This document shows, one piece after another, positions 24,000-35,494 of a stretch of 41,290 bases of DNA. This DNA is from Welwitschia mirabilis (taxonomy: Eukaryota; Gnetophyta; Gnetopsida; Welwitschiales): NCBI GenBank assembly GCA_051453625.1, contig JBOZIK010000001.1, forward strand, positions 137,640,587-137,681,876, read 5' to 3'. The position numbers and the translations under genes are program-made. Every line of letters begins with the position of its first letter. Position 1 is the stretch's first letter. A model generated the notes under the pieces. It was given only the letters and a program-made list of their open reading frames with translations, did no database searches and was not told the DNA's origin.

Positions 24000-25060
24000 A
24001 AGGGAATTCCAGGTGTTTATCTTATACGAAGGATTTCCAAATATACATCTAATTCTTTTCCTTCATTAATGTGCATATCACTAAGGATAAGACATTTATG
24101 AATACTAGTGGCACTAAAGGAAAAATTCTTGAATTTATTTCAATTTATGGTAAGCCCTATAATATAACTAAACTTCCTAAGACTATGAAATATGGCTTTG
24201 ACATCTTCTTTAGTATCTTTAGCTATAAGCATAATATAATCTGCATAGTGGATGTTAAAGAAAACTTAGTCACTTATATTAATGTCCTTCATTTTGTGCT
24301 TCTCTAAAAAACTACTTATGAGTCCATCACCATGGTGAAGAGATATGGAGATAGGGGTCCTCCTTACTTGAGGCTCTTAAAGAAGGGAAAGAAACCATAT
24401 GAGGTACCATTCATTTAACTAAGAATGAGATAGTTTGATGAAGGTCTAAACACAACCTTACTAAGGCTTTTAAAAATCCTTTTTCATAATAACCTAGTGA
24501 AGAGTGATCTAATTGACTGAATCATAGGATTTTGCTATGTTAATTTTAATGAATATTACTAGGAATATATGGGTTTTACATGAGTGCATGAGTTCATGAT
24601 TTAAAATTATTTAATCCTAAATATATCTAGACTTAAGAAAACTAGCTTAATTTAAACTTATTAACTTTGGCTTATGAGGAATGATTTGTCTAACTATAGC
24701 TTAACATTGTAGACCTTAACAAAGTAGAAGTTTGAGAGAGTGAGAACATCTTTATTTTTTAGAATAATAATTATGTTTGTGTAGTTAATGTTCTTAGTGA
24801 TTCTTCCTTGATTTAGAATATTGTCTTTCATGTTTGTAATATTCTACTTAATGTAAGAGAATGGTTTTTTAATAGAATTCAACTGGCTAGCCATCTGACG
24901 TAGGCCTTCTATTGTTTTACGTGATACTAAGAAACATCTCTATTTCTTGTGTTATAAAATATTTCATAAGATGGTTTTGATCTTAAGTGTTCAACTGTTT
25001 ATTAAGATTAAAATTTTTGATGGGGCCTTATTTATCTTTCTAGATATTCTTGTAGTAATT
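24000..25060 (-). pseudogene. L1 reverse transcriptase domain, inactive
   Basis: Motifs on minus in the expected order are 'NKAPSKI' (about 25045, the DKAPGPDGF position), 'IKINIAKSYDSV' (about 24525, the LKIDxxKAYDxV position), 'GGPLSPYLFTMVMDS' (about 24360, the QGDPLSPYLFxxVME position) and 'FNIHYADYIMLIAKDTKED' (about 24265-24205), where catalytic YADD has become YADY. The spacing and wording match plant L1 elements. Multiple stops and the altered catalytic Asp make it inactive. Confidence 0.85.
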
Positions 25061-25559
25061 TTCAAAAAAATGTAACTATTTCTTTCTTCTCCATTATATC
25101 CTTGTCCTCCTACTTATCATTCTAATTTAATTCATTTGCATTTGATAGTTATTCTATTAAAATAAGAATTTAGAATGATGTTCTTCTTTCTTAAGCCATT
25201 TAATTCTCAATTTTTATTTCCAATAATATTTCTCATTTTTATAGAGGTGACGTAGGTTAAATAAGGTTTTTGTTTCATTATTGTTTTTCAAGGGGTTATT
25301 CTCCTCTTCCTCTTAGAGGTTTTCAAGTTAACTAAGTATCTCTAACCTCCATGATTTAAAAGTTCTCGTATCCTTTTTAATCCACTTCTTAATCATGACT
25401 TTTACCCATTTTAGACTTCTAATAAAAAAGTCTTAGGAATTTGTATCTTTGTAGTTTTTTCCATATGATTTAATGATGGGTTATAGATACTCTTTATCTA
25501 ACCAGGACCCTTCTAGTTTAAAGCTATAATAGTAGGATAGGGATGCCTCCATCTGTAAA

Positions 25560-26140
25560 AGAATTAATTTGTAATCTCATCCTATTCTAGGAAGAGTATG
25601 AATAGAATAAGAGGTGGTTATTACCAAGAAGCTTGTGATCTAAGCCCTATCAATTCTAGTCATAATCTTTCTAGTCCTCTGTATTTTGTCAGAGCAAGTA
25701 AACTTAGTGTTTGTAATGTTTATATCATGCATATAATTCTCATGGATCATTGTTAAGTATTCCTCTCCTTTCATTCGGTTATATGATTTTCTTCCCCAAT
25801 TTTACTATAGACATTAATCAAAATTCCCTATGACTACTTACTTATGATTATAGAATTTATCAACATTTTTACAATGAAAGCTACCCAAACTTTGTGATTT
25901 TTGAGGTTATAAAAGGTGGTGACAATTAAATCCTTAATTACAATATAAATAAATCAAGTGTTTTACTTTATGATGTCAAAGGAAACTTTTCTAGTTATTA
26001 GAACTCTCCTTGCTATCCCACAGCTAGCTACATGTATTATCTTCTACTATTGGGGAAAGATACACTTTTCAATGGCCAATACATTAGTCTCTTGAATGCA
26101 CACTGTCTTCACTTTTTAATTTTGAATAATATGAAGGAGG
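25560..26140 (-). pseudogene. L1 endonuclease domain, inactive
   Basis: Near the start on minus is 'KTVCIQETNVLAIEKC' (about 26105-26060), the family's KVVCLQETK region; then 'ILINVYSKIGEE' (about 25825-25785), the VVNVYGP strand; and near the end 'TRIDRA' followed by a serine (about 25660), the SRLDRFLVS region. These apurinic-endonuclease-like nucleases nick target DNA for insertion. The reading frame is broken repeatedly. Confidence 0.75.
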
Positions 26141-26619
26141 GATCTATGTTTGTAGGTGGTTTCCATCCCTATTATGTTTCATGAAAGGACTATTATGGTT
26201 ATTTCTTCTTATAGCTAATATGTTTTTTAACCACATCCTTCAGTGTGGCTTGAGATCTTTTTAACCAAGTTTACTTCTAGCCATCTATTCCTTATCTCCT
26301 GGTTTACAAGTCTCCCTCTTATATTATGAAGTTCATGCCCCCTAATTTGAGGGGGGTGAACATCCTTTAATCCCTTTCCTTTTAACTACTTTGCTATATT
26401 CTAAGTCTACTTAAGCTTCTACAAAAACATCTAATCTTAGTTATTACTTTCTATAGCCTTCAAAGGGCTAACTATAGGATTAGCTTTAGTTGTTTTATCT
26501 ACCTTTGGATCTTGTTAATGATTGGTCTCCAAAACTGACTGATTTCTAAGGGCATCAAATTTGTTAATATTTGCATTGTCTCAAGCCATAGATTTCTTTC
26601 CTAGCTATTCCTTCTTAAA

Positions 26620-27115
26620 TTTGGTTCTCTATTCTTTTTCCAAGTGCACTGGTTTCTTACATAATTCACATATGAGTTTTTTCTATAATCCTTCTCATTG
26701 TATCCTTCCTTCTCATAGTGATTGCATTTAAGAGGTTTTCATTTAAAGAATTATTCTATATTCTCTTCCTTCATAGATCTTATAGTGGATTGGTATGTTT
26801 TCATATTTAACTGCAAGTATTTTAAAAACCCATTTTAATTGAAATTCAATATGCTTTATTTTCTTCATTTCATCAAAGGTTGTTTAATGATAAAATAAAT
26901 CTTAAGGATTTAGCCATAATTCAATCCATTTTGATTAATTTTCTAAAACTTTGAGATATCTATTTTAGAAATGGCCCTTCCTAGAACTTTATTAGAAATT
27001 AGAAATCCTAATTAATACTAGAACATTATTTAAAAGATCTAGGGCTAAGCCCCTTGACCTAAAAAACCAGGAACCCTTCATGAGGATTTTGTCTTTGTCA
27101 ATTTCAGATAGAAAG
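26620..27115 (-). pseudogene. L1 ORF1, DUF4283 / zinc-knuckle protein, inactive
   Basis: On minus the stretch begins with 'DKDKILMKGSWFF' (about 27100-27060), as at the start of DUF4283 (DRExVLxGGPWxF), and ends in two zinc-knuckle remnants. The first, KCNHYEKEGYNEKDY (26726-26685), is CX2CX4HX4C with Cys-2, His and Cys-3 all changed to Tyr. The second, CELCKKPVHLEKE (26670-26629), keeps CX2CX4H but has a stop in place of the last Cys, and lies in a different frame. ORF1 proteins bind the element's RNA. This copy cannot work. Confidence 0.75.
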
Positions 27116-27480
27116 GCACAACCTCAATAGAGCTCATGAATTCCCTAATTTGAGGCTACCTAAGACCAAGCAAGATTCAAATATGGTAAGGACCCACCAA
27201 AACAAATCTACCTAATAACTAAAATTGAAATCTAGCCTTGAATTCAGAGAATACTTAGTCGGACATCATAAAAACTAAGTTGTTTCCTGTTTAGGATGTT
27301 TTCCCCGTAACTTGAAAGGGGTCATGCAAAATGCCTTGGATAAGAGATAACTTATTGTTCATAGATTGCACTCTTCACTGATTGACATAGGCATTGTTCC
27401 CACTATAATGACATGTCCTAGTAATTCCTTTGTCTCCTGGCTCCTACTCCTACTCCTCATTCACACATTCCATATTTAAT

Positions 27481-28354
27481 AAGTTATCTTATCTTTTTAT
27501 ATTAGTAGATCTTTAAAATTCAGATAAATTATAGACATCAAGTCATTTTTATAATATTTTAGGCATAGTTAGAATCATAAGTAGTTGTAACATGTGGAAT
27601 TAATTATATTCTAAATCTGACATTTCTTCCACTTTATGTTATTATTGGATAAGCCATTTGCCACTTCTATAGTAATGAGTATAACTTTAAACATTTTATT
27701 TTTGCAATTGCTATTTAGTTACTAACCTTTACATCTTTAGAATAATTTACATGCACCATATAAAAGAATAAGATTAATTTTACTTTTCATCTAAGTACTC
27801 TATACATCAATCACATGTGATTATTATTGTAAAGAAATTTAATAGAGTTTATTTTCATTTGTGGAAAATAAAATTGCAAGTAGTTTTAATTTGATATAAT
27901 ATGCAAAATATTATAAATGTCTTTATTTCCTATCTAGATCTATTTAGAAATGCAATGACAATGCATTTTTAGTGGAAAATAAAGGTTAATATACCACTAA
28001 ATTGATTCTATTTTAATAATGCTTTGCAGGCTCGTGAACTCATACTTTTATAGTGATTCATAAGGTATCATTAATAAGTTCAACTTTTTATCATTATTAC
28101 TACATATGTCTTCCATAAGATGATGACACATGTGTGTCCATAGAGATTTTTTTTTTCATTCTTACAAAAGTATTATGGTGACTTACAAACTTCACCGAAG
28201 TGATTCAAATTTCATGCTGAAAGCTTATTATTGAAAATGTAAGTATGTGTGTTTGTGTCTGTTCTATGGTTAACATCTAAGTTCTTCATGAGGTTATTAA
28301 ACTTGACATTAAGAGAGGACTTTTATCATTATTTTAGTACAAAAAAGTTTGTTA
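27481..28354. other. AT-rich stretch with no recognisable gene
   Basis: It lies between the L1 5' end and the right direct repeat. No open frame or domain recognised. If the direct repeats are LTRs, this would be interior sequence of that element. Confidence 0.4.
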
Positions 28355-28690
28355 TTAGGAATTATAACTAGATGATAAATAAGTCTAAATATTATCCTTA
28401 TAAGTAAAGATAAAAGTAGTTGCAAAGTTGTCTTTACTTAATATTAGATCTATCTATGTTTAATTCAAGTTGTTATGGATATGTTCAGCTTCTGGAGAAG
28501 TCAATTATGAGTCATTTCTAAAATATTTATATAAGTAGCTATAAGTTTTTCATGTATGATACTATTATCAGTGCATTGGTATCATATAAATAAGTTGTAT
28601 TGTGTTAATTAACATAATGAGCTACATTCTTAATAAACCATCTATATTACTTAAGAAATCCATCATTCTCATAATATGCTTATTAGAATG
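28355..28690 (+). repeat. Direct repeat flanking the L1, right copy
   Basis: Partner of 20270-20640, with many substitutions and small indels. See that entry for the aligned landmarks. No coding potential. Confidence 0.65.
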
Positions 28691-30758
28691 ACTCTAATAC
28701 TATGTAAGGTCTTGTTTGAAATTCAAAAGAAAAATACAAAAATAATCTCTTATATGTTTTAAGAAAATAAGAAAGAAAATTAACTAAAATACGTATATCT
28801 CTTAGTCAAGAAATCCTAATTATAAAAGAATGCAAATAAATACTCAAGAATGTCTTGAATTAATTGAACAACTGAGAATGAAAAATTATAAGTTTACAAA
28901 TTACATGAATAGTCATATCTAGAACAAATAAAAGATCATAAATTTTGATAATTAATTGATTATTATAGCATTAGAAACATTAACTATGATACTACTTTCT
29001 AAGAGTTATGAAATTTTCAATTCAACATGAACCAACTTGACTTTATTTAAATATTATAGAATTATAAATGAAATTATATATATTTAGTATTTTAGACATA
29101 AATAGCTTATAGGATAAGAATATTAAGCTCCAAGAATGTTTTACTTATTGATCTTATTATTTTAAGAGTAAAATTTTATTACTCAAATGTTTATACAATA
29201 TATTTTAATAAATTAATTCCATCTTTTAATTTCTTAAGATTAAATATTAAACTTACAATAAAGGATTTCTCTTCTAATAGTCTTTTTTATACACATTGAG
29301 AGTAGGCCATAACATGTCTTATTTGACCTTTTTCACTTCCTATTTTTTTGGTGGCATGAAGTGGAAAGTATGATATTTGCACATTTTAAATTCAAGAAGA
29401 AATGTTTATTATAATAATAACATGATTCATTTTAGTGGTATCATAATTATTATTAGATTCTAAGTTCTACTGTGGTTAAAAATGCTACCAAAGCAATACC
29501 TTTATGATTATATGATCTTTTAAAATTATTTATGCATGATTTAACAAATGTTAAAGGAACCCACATGGTAAATGATTAGGGGGAAAAAGGGATAAATTTT
29601 GACTTATAATATGATAATAGTTAAAGATTTGGTGCTAGCACAATGTTGCAAAAAGTAGCAACACGATTATAAGGGAAAAAAAGAACATCAATAATAATCA
29701 AAAGGAGAAATAGATACATAGAGATTAATGTGGTTTAGGCCTTTTCTACCTACCTTTATAAACTAATGAATCTTATATTAGATTAAAGTTAAAGACATGA
29801 GACATCTTTAATGGTTTCACCATCCAAAAATATCATATTTCTTCCTTCAACTCATGGTTTCTTTTAAAAACTTTATCAAAAACCTCATATATTTTTCTCC
29901 AAGTCATGTTTTATTTTAAAGGCTCATTTTAGAATTAATACCCTACATTAATCATGAGTTTATTATAATATATTAATTTCATGACTAGATAGATCACTTT
30001 TAAAATCAATGTCTTATTATCACCAAGAGACATAACTTTTATTAGTAACTATTCCCATGATATCACGGGAACAACCATTAGAAGATTAAAGTTAAATACA
30101 TCCAAAAAGTATGTAGTCCACAAGGATGAAAAGTCCTAAGCATAGAATCTTCAAAATTTGATGACTTCTTTAGATGTAATGTAATCCATTACATATTCCA
30201 TGATCAATATATGACTAAGTTCTACATGTCATTATCAACTTTTCTAAATTATTTATTACTCAGTAATTGTTATTACAAGTCCTAAAATACATTCATTATT
30301 TCACAAACACATGTTCCATAGGTAAAGTAAATTTATTTACACAACTTCCAATTACTTAAAATTATTATAATACATAAAGTTTAAACATGGTCATAACTAA
30401 ATAGCTAAAATATTTTGCAAACATAGTTAAATTAATTAATTAAGTAATTTTATTTAAAAGTTATCATAAAATTAACATTGAATTAAGATAAATAATAAAT
30501 ATCCATTTATAATATCTAAAATAATGCGAATTACAATTCATGGAAATAAATAAAATAGAATATACTAAAGTGGAGTATATTTTATTTATGATTTCTATAA
30601 ACTTTTAACTTAAAGATAAATCTAACTAGTCCTCAAAAATATAAAATTCACTCCAACTAATAGAATCACAAAAAACAAGATAGAATCATATTACTATCCT
30701 ATGATACTTTTATCATAAGTGGTCACCATTAGTAGAAACATGTTAAAGAATTAATAAA
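28691..30758. other. AT-rich stretch, possible LTR fragment near 29630-29830
   Basis: No open frame recognised. The part around 29700-29760 ('agattaatgtggtttaggcc', then 'ctacctaccttta') resembles a module common in plant Copia LTRs (gagatttacgtggttcgg...cctacgtcc), with CG lost. That is pattern memory only. The rest shows nothing I can name. Confidence 0.3.
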
Positions 30759-31270
30759 TATGTTGTGACAGTCCCAAATCCTTTTTCTAAAAACTAGCAT
30801 CTATTATCTATTTTTATTATCTATTAAATAAACTTTTGAACATTATAGTTACTATTCAACGGGTGTAACCCTTATGGAATAACTATTTCAAAAGGTCATG
30901 TTATTTCATTATGATTAAATGAGGTATTTGGGAAGTAAAGGACATGCATATGAGTTACACAGGGTCATACTAAGTCCTTGATAAAGTAGCCTAACCCCCA
31001 GCAGCTCCACAAATTAGACCTTAAAGGTAGTATGACCTAGTTGGACTACTATATTAAAGACCTTACATTTGCCTTTGATGGAACCTTGAGTCTGGTTTTT
31101 AGAGTATTAAGAAATAAATATGAGTACCACATTTCTTTTGATCTTCATTATGTTTTATCCATTTTTCAAAATACGATTACTATTTTGCATTCCTTAATTA
31201 TTAAAGCTATGTTCACTTTTTTATTAAATTTTTTACTTTAATTTAGGAATGAAACCAGGAATGTTGCAAT
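30759..31270 (+). mobile_element. Candidate solo LTR
   Basis: The stretch opens with 'tgttgtgacagtcccaaatc', close in style to the start of the LTR at 40478 ('tgttgtgatgtcaac') and to other plant Ty3/gypsy LTRs. It is less AT-rich than its surroundings in the middle (30940-31090). I could not find a partner copy in the window, a CA end or a primer site, so this is only a candidate. Confidence 0.3.
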
Positions 31271-31305
31271 TTGTATCAATGAAAATTAATTCATAAATTA
31301 TGAGA

Positions 31306-31480
31306 TTTTTTTTTAAAATAAGTATTTTATTAAAAGAAAAAAAAAGTAACAGTCAAGTTTTATAGAAAATGCAGATAAGCAAAAGAGCAAGGAAAGGACT
31401 ACATAAAAAAAACTAACAGCAAAGGCAATAACAATAAAATAATAATAGGCTACAACAACTAGAAGTGGACATCAAAGTAG
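31306..31480 (-). mobile_element. LINE-like 3' end with poly(A)
   Basis: On minus the end reads 'cttttaataaaatacttatt' and then an A-run (T-run on plus at 31306-31313). This resembles the 3' end of the L1 at 21449 and gives an AATAAA just before the tail. It is either the end of a truncated LINE or the tail of a sequence copied by LINE machinery, belonging with the coding-like stretch at 31490-32530. Confidence 0.55.
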
Positions 31481-31873
31481 TTACTTCACTGGTGGCCATC
31501 CTTTTGAGAATAGAAAGCTTCAAGTAAATGATTAAGTGAATTAGGAAAAATTGTGTCCTCCTCATCATTGGATAATAAGAAATCCAAGGTAACTAACTTA
31601 CTATAGTAACGATTTAGCAAATTAACAATGCCTTTTAGATAATTCTCTAGATTATTCTTGGACACTCTATGATGATGGTATAGGAGACAAAAATCCTTCT
31701 TGGTAATAACTCATTGTTCTAGAGAATAATTATGGATCTGTTCCGAATGTCTAATATAGGTGTTCTTCTTCACTAGCATGGATAAAGCAACTCCACTCAA
31801 GCTTGCTTGTTCTAAAGAGACTATTTTTTAAAATTACATGAAATATAGTTCTACCGACAATAATTATCAAGAG

Positions 31874-31934
31874 NNNNNNNNNNNNNNNNNNNNNNNNNNN
31901 NNNNNNNNNNNNNNNNNNNNNNNNNNNNNNNNNN
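31874..31934. other. Assembly gap, 61 N
   Basis: The flanks do not repeat each other. It interrupts the unidentified coding-like stretch. Confidence 0.98.
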
Positions 31935-32248
31935 TGTTTCCGCATACCTCTAGCATACAAAGGTAAACCTTAGAAGATTCCAATTGACACATTTTATGTG
32001 ATGTCATACAATGAGCTACTTCCAAATCATTAATGATAGGATTAATGTTTTAGTGTATGGGATCCAATAAAAGATCCATTAAGTAATAATCCAAAAACCT
32101 TGTGAAGTGAGTAAAGTAAAAGTCCTCCTTAAAGTTGCATCCCTCACACTTACAAAGAATAAAAACATCTTCACAATAAGTGTGCTTCATAGCATACTAA
32201 ATAATGAGACTTTTTAACTACTAAGCTTAATTAGTTTAAGGTAATAAA

Positions 32249-32348
32249 NNNNNNNNNNNNNNNNNNNNNNNNNNNNNNNNNNNNNNNNNNNNNNNNNNNN
32301 NNNNNNNNNNNNNNNNNNNNNNNNNNNNNNNNNNNNNNNNNNNNNNNN
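32249..32348. other. Assembly gap, exactly 100 N, with overlapping flanks
   Basis: The 182 bp before it (32067-32248) match the 182 bp after it (32349-32530) with about six substitutions, ending exactly at the gap edges. Confidence 0.95.
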
Positions 32349-32592
32349 AAAAGATCCATTAAGTAATAATCCAAAAACCTTGTGAAGTGAGTAAAGTGAA
32401 AGTCCTCCTTAAAGTTGCATCCCTCACACTTGCAAAGAATAAAAACATATTCACAATAAGTGTGATTCATAGCATACTAAATAATGAGACTTTCTAACTA
32501 CTCAGCTTAATTAGTTTAAGGTAATAAAGCCTCAACCTTTAAAACCAAAGCTATGATAATCATAGTATTGCGATATTAACTTAACCTATTTA

Positions 32593-32716
32593 NNNNNNNN
32601 NNNNNNNNNNNNNNNNNNNNNNNNNNNNNNNNNNNNNNNNNNNNNNNNNNNNNNNNNNNNNNNNNNNNNNNNNNNNNNNNNNNNNNNNNNNNNNNNNNNN
32701 NNNNNNNNNNNNNNNN
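32593..32716. other. Assembly gap, 124 N
   Basis: It lies inside the 5' LTR. Comparison with the 3' LTR shows the gap length is accurate: the alignment offset is the same on both sides. Confidence 0.98.
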
Positions 32717-32973
32717 AAGGATTATGAACTAAAGAAATTTGATGAAGATATTATGATCATCCTCCATGTCATGGAGACAATAAAGGGAATAATAGTTAGA
32801 AAAGTATGGTCATCCTCTATGTTGTGGGGATGATAATCAAGATGATAGTTAGCGTTTTTGACATGTGCTAAGAACTAGTTGGCAGATGGGGTGTCATACT
32901 TTATGTCATGAAGATGACATGATGAATGATGATCAAATTATTTGTAAACTTAATCAAATTGTTATGAAAGGGT

Positions 32974-33338
32974 NNNNNNNNNNNNNNNNNNNNNNNNNNN
33001 NNNNNNNNNNNNNNNNNNNNNNNNNNNNNNNNNNNNNNNNNNNNNNNNNNNNNNNNNNNNNNNNNNNNNNNNNNNNNNNNNNNNNNNNNNNNNNNNNNNN
33101 NNNNNNNNNNNNNNNNNNNNNNNNNNNNNNNNNNNNNNNNNNNNNNNNNNNNNNNNNNNNNNNNNNNNNNNNNNNNNNNNNNNNNNNNNNNNNNNNNNNN
33201 NNNNNNNNNNNNNNNNNNNNNNNNNNNNNNNNNNNNNNNNNNNNNNNNNNNNNNNNNNNNNNNNNNNNNNNNNNNNNNNNNNNNNNNNNNNNNNNNNNNN
33301 NNNNNNNNNNNNNNNNNNNNNNNNNNNNNNNNNNNNNN
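32974..33338. other. Assembly gap, 365 N
   Basis: It lies inside the 5' LTR. The flanks do not repeat each other. The hidden part should contain the 5' LTR counterpart of the TATA region seen at 41061. Confidence 0.98.
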
Positions 33339-33671
33339 TAGATTAGAAGTTTAATTAATTCATTGCATTAGAATTACATTCATTACATTGCATTTCATTT
33401 CATTTCATTACATTGTATTCCATCTTTATCTTTATATTATTTAATTTTATTTTCTTTATAGTAAAATTTCAAATATTATTTTCTTCTCCTAATGAAAGAA
33501 ATTTTTCATTTTCTCTTTTAGAAGTCTTCTCTAAGTATACAACATTTGGGTTAATCCCACTATACAAATGTGTATTATGCACAATTAGATATTTATCTTT
33601 TTAGATGTTACAAGTTAAATTTGATATTTAGAATATTGGAATTAAGAGTACAAATATGCATTACAACATTT

Positions 33672-33689
33672 TAGCACCATTTTTGGGTA
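33672..33689 (+). other. Decayed tRNA-Asp-type primer binding site
   Basis: 'tagcaccatttttgggta' lies where the primer site should be and aligns without gaps to the TGGCGCCGTTGCCGGGGA site of Athila/Tat elements, which prime from tRNA-Asp, matching 11 of 18. All three CpGs of that site are lost (CG to CA, CG to CA, CG to TG), as expected from deamination of methylated cytosine. The reference site is from memory. Confidence 0.65.
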
Positions 33690-34333
33690 ATAGTTCAAGC
33701 GAAAAGAAATATTATCATTACTTAAGTAAGTATTTTGAATTCATTTCAATTTGTTTATTAGAGTATTATTATATTTTAACCTCTTGAATCTACTTGCAAT
33801 TGCTTAATTACCTTTTGGTCTTCAAGTAATTGTCTGATTATCCATTTAGAGTATACTTTAATTTTTTCTTACAAATTATAATTTTTATTTGTTATAATTT
33901 TTCTTTATTTACTTTCAAGTGCAGTTTTAGGAATTCATATTTCAATTCAATAATATAGTAGGTCTCCCCCTCACATTTCATGTAATCTTGGGGTTTACGA
34001 TATTGAATTTTATTTGCAATAAACTTATCCTACATTTTATGCTTCATGTGATCTAAGAGATTGCCACATTCATTTGGTATATCCTACTCCTTGCACCTTT
34101 TTATAATCCTAGAGGTTGATGCCACTTGAACGTAAAGAACTTTGTTTAACATAAAGTGAACTTATAGGATAATGGTAGATGGCAACAAAGGCAAATACAC
34201 TCATGTAAAACATTTCCTTGACAAAGCAAGTAAAGAAAGTTTAGTGAAATTTAATTAAAGAACTCAAGGTGAGAAAGAAAAATTTAATTTTTTAATCAAG
34301 TAAGATAATTATTTTGCATTTACTCTTTCTTAT
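33690..34333 (+). other. Leader between primer site and gag
   Basis: No recognisable domain. It ends where the gag-like reading frame becomes readable. Long untranslated leaders are usual in Athila-type elements. The upstream limit of gag is uncertain, because the first Met of the open frame (34334) need not be the original start. Confidence 0.5.
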
Positions 34334-34981
34334 TTGCATACTCCTAAGTCTTTGAAAATTTTTAAAAATCAATCAAGCTCTACTAAAAATCTTGCCTCTC
34401 TTCTTTTGCCTAATCATCCTAATGCTTTTATCTCTATAGCATCTAATAACTCTAATTTAAATGTCACTTTAAAGGATATGTTAGCTAATAAAAAGAGGGA
34501 ACTTCAAAACCCATTTGACCTACCCCTTAGGAATGATGTAGAGTTAAAAAACTTAAATGCCTATCCTACCTTTTCTGGAGAATTTAATGAAGACCCATTC
34601 CATTATATAGCCAAGATTAGACAACTCATCTTTACTTTAGGACATGAAAAAAATAAAATTTTAGATAGGACCTACATGATAATATTTCCATTTACCTTAA
34701 AAGAAAAAGTAAAAACTTGTCTTCAAATCATTCCATATAAAAGTCTTAAGTCATGGAATCATGTATAAGATGTCTTTATCAAATGGTTCATGAATGAAAT
34801 AGTCATAAGAATAAGAAAAAAAAATAAGTAATAAATTTTCAATAATACCCTCACGAAGATTATTCCTTAACATATGAAAGATTCTTAAATGTCATGTCAT
34901 TCAACCCGGTAAATGAGTTTGAAAAACAAGAATTTATTAATCACTTCTATAGCGGATTAAATAGTCAAGCTAAACAAATGG

Positions 34982-35061
34982 NNNNNNNNNNNNNNNNNNN
35001 NNNNNNNNNNNNNNNNNNNNNNNNNNNNNNNNNNNNNNNNNNNNNNNNNNNNNNNNNNNNN
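34982..35061. other. Assembly gap, 80 N
   Basis: Inside gag. The flanks do not repeat each other. Confidence 0.98.
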
Positions 35062-35249
35062 GTAAAAATTGGCCAAAAACTACATGTAAAGACACTAAAA
35101 CTATAGGTGAAATGCTTAGAGACTTGGAAAAAGTGTAATATGAAGAAGAAAAACTAAAGATTAACACCTTACTTAATGATATTACTAGTACATTGGAGAG
35201 TTACAAAAAAGATTTAACTAATGCAAAATTACTAAATTAACTCAACCAT

Positions 35250-35291
35250 TGTGAAATATGTGATGAAAACTATCACTTTATCAAGGAATTC
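35250..35291 (+). other. Degenerate gag zinc knuckle
   Basis: The frame reads CEICDENYHFIKEF, which is CX2CX4HX4 with Phe in place of the final Cys. A retroviral-type CCHC knuckle binds nucleic acid, and loss of the last ligand would abolish zinc binding. It lies just downstream of an in-frame stop (35238-35240). Confidence 0.75.
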
Positions 35292-35394
35292 CCAACTTTA
35301 CCAACTTGTAGAGAGGCCATATTCAATGAAGTCTATGCATTTAATCAAAGGACAAAAAAATTGGAGGCAACCACGTATATCCACCAAGAAATAA

Positions 35395-35494
35395 NNNNNN
35401 NNNNNNNNNNNNNNNNNNNNNNNNNNNNNNNNNNNNNNNNNNNNNNNNNNNNNNNNNNNNNNNNNNNNNNNNNNNNNNNNNNNNNNNNNNNNNN
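35395..35494. other. Assembly gap, exactly 100 N, with overlapping flanks
   Basis: The left flank 35361-35394 ('ttggaggcaaccacgtat', ending 'ccaccaagaaataa') recurs right after the gap at about 35502-35535, so the two contigs overlap by about 40 bp. Confidence 0.93.

Larger units (their letters stand above)
21449..27115 (-). mobile_element. Decayed L1-type LINE, near full length
   Basis: Domains in order on minus: ORF1 of the DUF4283/zinc-knuckle type (about 27110-26620), endonuclease (about 26140-25560), reverse transcriptase (about 25060-24000), a long poorly readable C-terminal part, and a 3' end with 'aatagaaa' and an A-rich tail (T-run on plus at 21449-21466). About 5.7 kb is the usual size of plant L1s. 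All domains carry stops and frameshifts. Its 3' end resembles the one at 31306. The 5' limit is uncertain and may lie up to about 27480. Confidence 0.85.
31490..32530 (-). pseudogene. Unidentified coding-like stretch
   Basis: Minus-strand reading gives long protein-like runs, broken by frame changes and two gaps: 'CKCEGCNFKEDFYFTHFTRF' and 'LDYYLMDLLLDP' (about 32165-32060); 'INDLEVAHCMTSHKMCQLES' (about 32025-31975); 'VGRTIFHVILKNSLF' (about 31865-31815); then in another frame 'ENYLKGIVNLLNRYYSKL' and 'VTLDFLLSNDEEDTIFPNSL' (about 31655-31545). Leu/Tyr-rich helices and a Cys cluster are visible but I do not recognise the family. The adjacent poly(A)-like end suggests a truncated LINE C-terminus or a processed copy of a host gene. 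The part at 32067-32248 is repeated at 32349-32530 across a gap. Confidence 0.4.
32566..33665 (+). mobile_element. 5' LTR of an Athila/Tat-like Ty3/gypsy element
   Basis: It aligns with the 3' LTR at 40478 at a constant offset of 7912 bases over about 400 bp, right across gap 32593-32716. Its start reads 'tattgcgatattaac' against 'tgttgtgatgtcaac', so the terminal TG has become TA. By eye about 51 of 257 readable bases (32717-32973) differ, mostly transitions, with one single-base indel. The right end is placed just before the primer site at 33672. A gap of 365 N hides the middle. The high LTR divergence means an old insertion. Confidence 0.85.
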
